In this document: one piece after another, positions 60,298 to 64,000 of the stretch
Layout of the letters: each line of letters begins with the position of its first letter
Position numbering within the stretch: position 1 is the first letter of the stretch
DNA from: Lacrimispora amygdalina
Lineage (GTDB): Bacteria > Bacillota > Clostridia > Lachnospirales > Lachnospiraceae
Reading direction: 5' to 3'
Length of the DNA: 64,000 nucleotides
Assembly (NCBI RefSeq): GCF_900205965.1
Contig: NZ_OAOF01000007.1
Span: 169,750-233,749 of the forward strand
Made by a program: the position numbers and the translations under genes
Notes under the pieces: generated by a model
Seen by the model: the letters and a program-made list of their open reading frames with translations, nothing else
Database searches by the model: none
Told to the model about the DNA's origin: nothing

Positions 60298-60609
60298 TTG
60301 ATAATTATCCTACATTATGCTCTAATTGTTATGCTTCTAAAATACTTGACAAGGGTAATCAGAAGTTTGGAAAATAAAGGGTTAGTAATAAGAGAAAAGA
60401 GCATAGTAGATAAGAGAGCATATGACGTAAGATTGACAGAAAAAGGGAAAGCGATGCAGCCAGTCATAATAGACAAGCTGAAACACTGGACAGAGATATT
60501 ATCCATTGGTATGGACAAGGAGATGGTGGAGTTTATCATTGATAATCTGATGTTAATGGCAAACAACGCAAAAATTATGAATAGAGGTGAGCCACATGAA
60601 GAAAGTTAA
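60298..60609 (+). pseudogene. MarR-family regulator, 5' truncated
   Basis: About 86 recognisable residues from near 60349: LTRVIRSLENKGLVIREKSIVDKRAYDVRLTEKGK is the recognition helix and wing of MarR, ending in a helical tail. The N-terminal dimerisation and first DNA-binding helices are missing; the upstream bases give an unrelated hydrophobic frame and no ribosome site. A normal MarR is 140-160 residues. So a broken gene; the wing part may persist by chance or with a different start. It overlaps the small membrane ORF that follows by 14 bases. Confidence 0.7.
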
Positions 60610-60757
60610 AATCGTTATTCTGTCGCTCTCATTAATAACGGTTATGTCAGGAGCCTTAGATAATATAAGAGCACCTTTTTATTTATCTGGATTTATCGCA
60701 ATCATTCTTTTTTTATGTTTAAAGAAAATAACAATAGCAGACAGCAACTATGAATAA
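60596..60757 (+). CDS. Small two-helix membrane protein (53 residues)
   Basis: ATG at 60596 with GAGG eight bases upstream. The product has two hydrophobic stretches (about 5-20 and 28-42, separated by DNIRAP) and a short polar tail, so it should sit in the membrane as a hairpin. It overlaps the end of the broken MarR gene. No family recognised; its start and ribosome site look real, but it could be the start of a lost transporter gene. Confidence 0.5.
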   Translation: MKKVKIVILSLSLITVMSGALDNIRAPFYLSGFIAIILFLCLKKITIADSNYE

Positions 60758-60793
60758 AAAATAATAAAGTTTATTTTGAAAGGAAGGTTCATT

Positions 60794-61099
60794 ATGAGAT
60801 ATTTTGTTGTAGAAGGAACATTTAGAGATACGATTACCATTGATAAAAGCGAATTGCAGATAGCGATTGCAGATCATCTTGTATATTTGGATAAGGGGTT
60901 TGAGGAAAAATTCATTCTTGCCTCAGGACCTAAAGCTAGTGAAGGAGGAGGGATAATTATAATCAAAGGGCAATCTTTGGAAGAAATCGAAAACTATTTA
61001 TCCAAAGATCCTCTGAAGGTAAAAGGGGTTCAAGATTATAAAATAGTGGAATTTAAACTACACAAATGTCAACCCATGTTAAAAGAATGGTTTGGCTGA
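60794..61099 (+). CDS. YciI-family protein
   Basis: 101 residues from the ATG at 60794 after AAGGAAGG. Ferredoxin-like alpha/beta fold: RYFVVEGTFRDT, the DHLVYLDKGF helix with the conserved His-Asp pair in the YciI pocket, LASGPKASEGGGIIIIKG and IENYLSKDPLK. YciI-like proteins bind small metabolites and may be enzymes of unknown reaction. Probably monocistronic; placed between a broken regulator and an unknown helical protein. Confidence 0.85.
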   Translation: MRYFVVEGTFRDTITIDKSELQIAIADHLVYLDKGFEEKFILASGPKASEGGGIIIIKGQSLEEIENYLSKDPLKVKGVQDYKIVEFKLHKCQPMLKEWFG

Positions 61100-61200
61100 A
61101 TTTCAAATTCTTCTGATGGATAACCTGAAACAAACACACTCCGGATGCATAAGGTAAAGTATGATACCCACTGTGCGCGTAAATCCTGAGAGGTGATTGA

Positions 61201-62148
61201 ATGGGATTTCTGGATAGACTGCTTGATAAAGGCAGTCTGAGAAAACCGCTTCATTTTACACTGGAGAAAATCATGGAGGAATACGTCCCTGACGGTGAAA
61301 TGCCCCCATATACACAAGAGCTTAAAAACCTGATCTCCAAGGACAATCTTAAGTTAAAAGATGTTGCAGAACTGGCTGTTTTAGTAAGAAATGAGATGGA
61401 TCATCTAAAAGACGAAGTGGATGCTTATGTGGTAGTTACAGAAAAGGCTAAAAGAGTACAGTCAATTCTTGACTTGTGGAATGAAATTCTAAGTGGATTA
61501 ACCAGTCAGTTTTCCTATCAGGAAGAAGTGACAGACACAGAAGCTTTTATTCATTCCAAAGCGGTGGAAGACATACCACATATACATCATGCCATTACAG
61601 AGCTTCTTACACAAAAGAATGAGCTACAGCTGGAATCACAGCTTGTTCTGCAGGCAGAGATTCTGCAGAAGAGCATATACAATTTAGAGCAGACGCTTCT
61701 CACCCTAATGCCTGAAATCATAAATATAAAAGATAAGAAACGAAAGCTGGAGGAGGAAATTAATCAATTCCAGGATGTAATGGAGGAACTAAGACAAAAA
61801 GGTGAACCAGGCAGTCTTGAGCTTTCCGTACAAACATCTGAAAAGGGTAAGTTACTGGTCAGTAGGAAAAAGTCACTTACTGCCAGTGAAAAAGACCTTC
61901 AGACGTATGTGGAAGCTGTTCAGAAGACAGCCATTCAGATCTTTTTAGTCTTTCAGGAAGTATCTGAGTCCGCGTCCGACAGTGTAAAAACTGCGATTGA
62001 CAGGCTGATTGTCAATAATGAAAAGATTTTAAAAACTGCAGCTGATTCACAAAGTTTCCTGAAACAGAGAAAGAAGCTGTCTCAGCTTACTGCATTACTT
62101 CAACTGTTAAATGACTGCATCCACGTTCATCAGAAATATGACCGCTAG
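61201..62148 (+). CDS. Unrecognised helical/coiled-coil protein
   Basis: 315 residues, soluble, with no signal peptide or membrane helix. Starts MGFLDRLLDKGSLRKPLHFTLEKIM and is then almost entirely helical with heptad-like Leu/Glu/Lys patterns (KDKKRKLEEEINQFQDVMEELRQ, TAIDRLIVNNEKILKTA). I do not recognise the family. GAGAGGTGA precedes the ATG. Its neighbours (YciI gene before, minus-strand MarR gene after) do not suggest a role. Not obviously a phage or secretion protein. Confidence 0.75.
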   Translation: MGFLDRLLDKGSLRKPLHFTLEKIMEEYVPDGEMPPYTQELKNLISKDNLKLKDVAELAVLVRNEMDHLKDEVDAYVVVTEKAKRVQSILDLWNEILSGLTSQFSYQEEVTDTEAFIHSKAVEDIPHIHHAITELLTQKNELQLESQLVLQAEILQKSIYNLEQTLLTLMPEIINIKDKKRKLEEEINQFQDVMEELRQKGEPGSLELSVQTSEKGKLLVSRKKSLTASEKDLQTYVEAVQKTAIQIFLVFQEVSESASDSVKTAIDRLIVNNEKILKTAADSQSFLKQRKKLSQLTALLQLLNDCIHVHQKYDR

Positions 62149-62151
62149 TTC

Positions 62152-62646
62152 TTATGGGGTTTCCAGGGAATAAAGCAGCTTTTTTAATAACTGGTCCAAC
62201 TGGGCCAGTTCTTCTTTTGTCAGTCCGTTCAATAAGGATGCCTCAGTCTGGGTATGGGTCAGAACCGCCTGGGAGATCAGTTCATACCCAGCCTTCGTCA
62301 GCTGAACATAGATGGTTCTTCTGTCTTCGTTGTCATGCACTCGTCTGACCAGCCCCTTTTTCTCCAGAGTATCAATCCTGTTTGTCATGGCTCCGGATGT
62401 AATCATAAGTGACTGGTATAAGTCTGTAGGTTTTAATCTGTAATCCCCCCCCGAACGCCGCAGAGTCGCTAATACGTCGAATTCGCCGCTGTTTAACTGG
62501 TATAAGGAAAAATTTTCTGCCAATCTCCTTTCTGAATGCTTGACAATTCTTTTAAACCTTCCCCAAAACGCCATTGGTGACGCATCAAGCTCCGGCAGTT
62601 CATAAGCCCATTGATCAATAATTTTATCAATATTATCTGTTTTCAT
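62152..62646 (-). CDS. MarR-family transcriptional regulator
   Basis: 164 residues, full length. Winged helix: LTPTDLYQSLMITSGAMTNRIDTLEKKGLVRRVHDNEDRRTIYVQLTKAG is visible in parts (DLYQSLMITSGAMTNRID recognition, RVHDNEDRRTIYV wing), flanked by dimerisation helices. Divergent from the DMT exporter gene with a perfect 20-bp palindrome in the 183 bases between, so it most likely represses itself and the exporter until a ligand binds. Family is YusO/SlyA-like. Confidence 0.92.
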   Translation of the reverse strand: MKTDNIDKIIDQWAYELPELDASPMAFWGRFKRIVKHSERRLAENFSLYQLNSGEFDVLATLRRSGGDYRLKPTDLYQSLMITSGAMTNRIDTLEKKGLVRRVHDNEDRRTIYVQLTKAGYELISQAVLTHTQTEASLLNGLTKEELAQLDQLLKKLLYSLETP

Positions 62647-62733
62647 GTAAATAGTGTAACATCAGAAAAAAGAAAGTACAAGGGAAATTTGAGGTGAAGA
62701 TTCTTGACGTTAAATATCTTTATCTTAAAATAC

Positions 62734-62762
62734 TTGACAAAAAACGGTACACACTTTATTCT
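62734..62762 (+). promoter_or_regulatory. Promoter of the DMT exporter gene
   Basis: TTGACA (62734-62739), 17 bases, TATTCT (62757-62762), immediately followed by the palindrome at 62769. Confidence 0.65.
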
Positions 62763-62768
62763 TTTTAT

Positions 62769-62788
62769 ATATCTTAACGTTAAGATAT
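62769..62788. promoter_or_regulatory. MarR operator palindrome
   Basis: A perfect 20-bp palindrome ATATCTTAACGTTAAGATAT right after the exporter promoter. A related half (GACGTTAAATATCTT) lies nearer the MarR start at about 62706-62720. Typical MarR dimer site dimensions. Confidence 0.7.
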
Positions 62789-62829
62789 TAAACAATAAGA
62801 TAAAAAAACGAAGAAGAGAGGAATAATAG

Positions 62830-63675
62830 ATGAAGCAGATGAAAGATACGTTACTTACAATGCTGACTCCCATGCTTTGGGGTTCCACATACATTATTGC
62901 CTCCGTGCTGATCCCCATACAGCGTCCGGTATTTGTTGCGTTTATGAGGGCATTTCCCATAGGACTGCTTTTGCTGTTATGGTACAGGAAACTGCCCAAA
63001 GGAATCTGGATTTTAAAGTCATTGATCCTTGGAAGCTTAAATATAGGCGTTTTCTTCCTGTTTTTATTCATTGCTGCATACAGGCTCCCTGGCGGGATCG
63101 CTTCCATCATCGGAAGTGTCCAGCCGATATTTGTTATACTTTTCAGCTGGTTGTTATTAAAAGAAAAACCTGCCCTCCGGTCCTATGCAGCGATTGCCAT
63201 GATGATAACAGGGGTGGCGCTGCTCCTTGTGAAACCGCAGATGACCATAGATTTCTGGGGCGTGGCAGCTGCATTATGCGGAGCTGTGGTGATGGCTCTT
63301 GGCGTAGTACTGACCAAATACTGGAGAAAGCCGGAGGGCGTCAGCCAGATGGAATTTACATCTTGGCAGCTGTTTTTTGGCAGTCTGATTCTGATTCCTG
63401 CGGTGTATCTGATGGAGGGCAGCGTTCCGGTCCTCACATCTGTGAATCTGGCAGGGCTTGCCTTACTTGGTATTGTCAATACAGGACTTGCCTATTATCT
63501 GTGGTTTCGTGGAATTGAAATCCTGTCACCAGTCCGGGTTTCTCTGTTAAGTCCGGTGAATCCATTAACTGCTTTTATTCTGGGATATATTGTACTGGGG
63601 CAAAGAATCAGCTTCATTCAGATCGTGGGAGTTTGTGTTATTATCGCAAGTATTTTTGTTTCACAGCGAAAGTGA
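62830..63675 (+). CDS. EamA/DMT-family metabolite exporter
   Basis: 281 residues with ten hydrophobic segments arranged as two EamA repeats (first from MLTPMLWGSTYIIASVL, second from FWGVAAALCGAVVMALGVVL). RhaT/YdcZ-like drug/metabolite transporters of this type export amino acids or small toxic compounds. GAGAGGAATA precedes the ATG. Controlled by the divergent MarR via the palindrome between them. Substrate unknown. Confidence 0.92.
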   Translation: MKQMKDTLLTMLTPMLWGSTYIIASVLIPIQRPVFVAFMRAFPIGLLLLLWYRKLPKGIWILKSLILGSLNIGVFFLFLFIAAYRLPGGIASIIGSVQPIFVILFSWLLLKEKPALRSYAAIAMMITGVALLLVKPQMTIDFWGVAAALCGAVVMALGVVLTKYWRKPEGVSQMEFTSWQLFFGSLILIPAVYLMEGSVPVLTSVNLAGLALLGIVNTGLAYYLWFRGIEILSPVRVSLLSPVNPLTAFILGYIVLGQRISFIQIVGVCVIIASIFVSQRK

Positions 63676-63869
63676 TAAAAGCGATTTACTTATATTTTCT
63701 TTTTGGTTAGCGTAAAGTTTTTTTCAATAGTGAAAAGGCATAATAAAAAATAATAACTGGTGATGAAAAGAATTTGTTTTAAAATATATTTACATGAATA
63801 ATTAGAAAACATATTACTTATATAAAAAATTCAATATAAATAATCATTTAAATTTATTTAATTGTTTGC

Positions 63870-63901
63870 TATAATGAATAAAGGATAATTCAATATTATC
63901 C
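63870..63901 (+). promoter_or_regulatory. Extended -10 and small inverted repeat before the last gene
   Basis: TGCTATAAT (extended -10, TATAAT 63870-63875) and GGATAAT/ATTATCC arms (63883-63901) lie just before the ATG at 63937. The A+T-rich stretch 63676-63869 holds nothing recognisable. Confidence 0.45.
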
Positions 63902-63936
63902 TCCATTCATTACAGAGAAATAAGAGGATAAAAATT

Positions 63937-64000
63937 ATGGCAATTGATTCCGAATTTACTATAGGAAAAGGTGAAACAACAAGATTTTGTGTAAATAAAA
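63937..64000 (+). CDS. Start of an unidentified protein (3' truncated by window edge)
   Basis: ATG at 63937 follows AGAGGA by nine bases and opens a frame of 21 codons to the edge (MAIDSEFTIGKGETTRFCVN, quoted start). Too short for a family call; it has its own promoter, so a real gene start is likely. Confidence 0.5.
   Translation, partial: MAIDSEFTIGKGETTRFCVNK

Noticed and set aside
62643..63110. Minus-strand 155-residue frame over the MarR/exporter junction
   Set aside because: Runs through the promoter, operator and start of the exporter gene on the other strand; low-complexity hydrophobic product, no ribosome site. Shadow frame.
62877..63518. 213-residue plus-strand frame inside the DMT exporter
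   Set aside because: Out-of-frame shadow of a clear ten-helix transporter; Cys/His/Trp-rich nonsense-like composition.
1..64000. tRNA, rRNA, CRISPR, transposase, integrase or attachment sites
   Set aside because: Looked for on both strands by eye; no cloverleaf, direct-repeat array, DDE/tyrosine-recombinase motif or target duplication was found.

Overview
The window looks like chromosomal DNA of a low-to-mid G+C, motile, endospore-forming-type Firmicute of the Clostridia, most likely Lachnospiraceae (Lacrimispora/Hungatella-like). The grounds are strong AGGAGG ribosome binding sites, frequent TTG/GTG starts, YesM/YesN-type sensor pairs, a CD3324-family protein, Fe-S aldo/keto reductases, many GGDEF/chemotaxis proteins and the overall protein style. 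No rRNA, tRNA, CRISPR array, transposase or phage structural gene was seen.

Region by region. (a) 1-2758: the end of an OmpR-type response regulator, its histidine kinase with an odd Met/Gly-rich sensor loop, and a lysophospholipase-like hydrolase. (b) 2827-20336: a large sugar-use locus. A divergent AraC regulator faces a class II ketose-bisphosphate aldolase, FGGY kinase, Zn-dependent polyol dehydrogenase, PfkB kinase, aldose-epimerase-like protein and aldo/keto reductase. These are followed by a YesN/YesM two-component pair with its own membrane-anchored sugar-binding protein, an RbsA/RbsC/RbsB-type ABC importer, a FucU/RbsD mutarotase and an Fe-S aldo/keto reductase. Together they suggest uptake of an unphosphorylated sugar or polyol, oxidation to a ketose, two phosphorylations and aldol cleavage. 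(c) 20361-33108: signalling genes (a GGDEF+HD-GYP protein, a methyl-accepting chemotaxis protein, and a CheY-like/CheC-like/GGDEF operon) interleaved with a TPP-riboswitch-controlled thiMED operon, a TetR/nitroreductase-like pair, uppP and a DUF4397 protein. (d) 33131-39906: a GNAT, a Tet(M)-like translational GTPase fused to a YacP/Rae1-type NYN ribonuclease domain, a convergent GntR regulator with an unusual hairpin leader, a structured RNA candidate, a CD3324-family protein, a neutral-ceramidase-like protein and a ferric-reductase-like membrane protein.

(e) About 39,900-51,300 is visibly more A+T-rich and is an accessory patch: an HNH-nuclease/nucleotidyltransferase pair, small orphan genes, two metallo-beta-lactamase-fold hydrolases, several GNATs, a HAD hydrolase, a P-loop kinase, a streptomycin-phosphotransferase-like gene, a glyoxalase-fold protein, an S41 peptidase-like lipoprotein and a DUF89 protein. 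(f) 51347-58665: a flavodoxin-like reductase, a siroheme sulfite/nitrite reductase, then an AraC regulator divergent from an operon of two Gfo/Idh/MocA oxidoreductases and two xylose-isomerase-like TIM barrels, probably an oxidised-sugar (3-keto-glycoside or inositol-type) pathway. (g) 58772-64000: GNAT, SDR-like protein, a broken MarR gene with a tiny membrane protein, YciI protein, an unrecognised helical protein, a MarR regulator divergent from a DMT exporter with a perfect palindrome between them, and the start of a gene cut by the window edge.

The most unusual items are the GTPase-RNase fusion (33741-36392), the HNH/nucleotidyltransferase pair (40389-41820) and the switch-like RNA upstream of the ceramidase-like gene (37389-37461).
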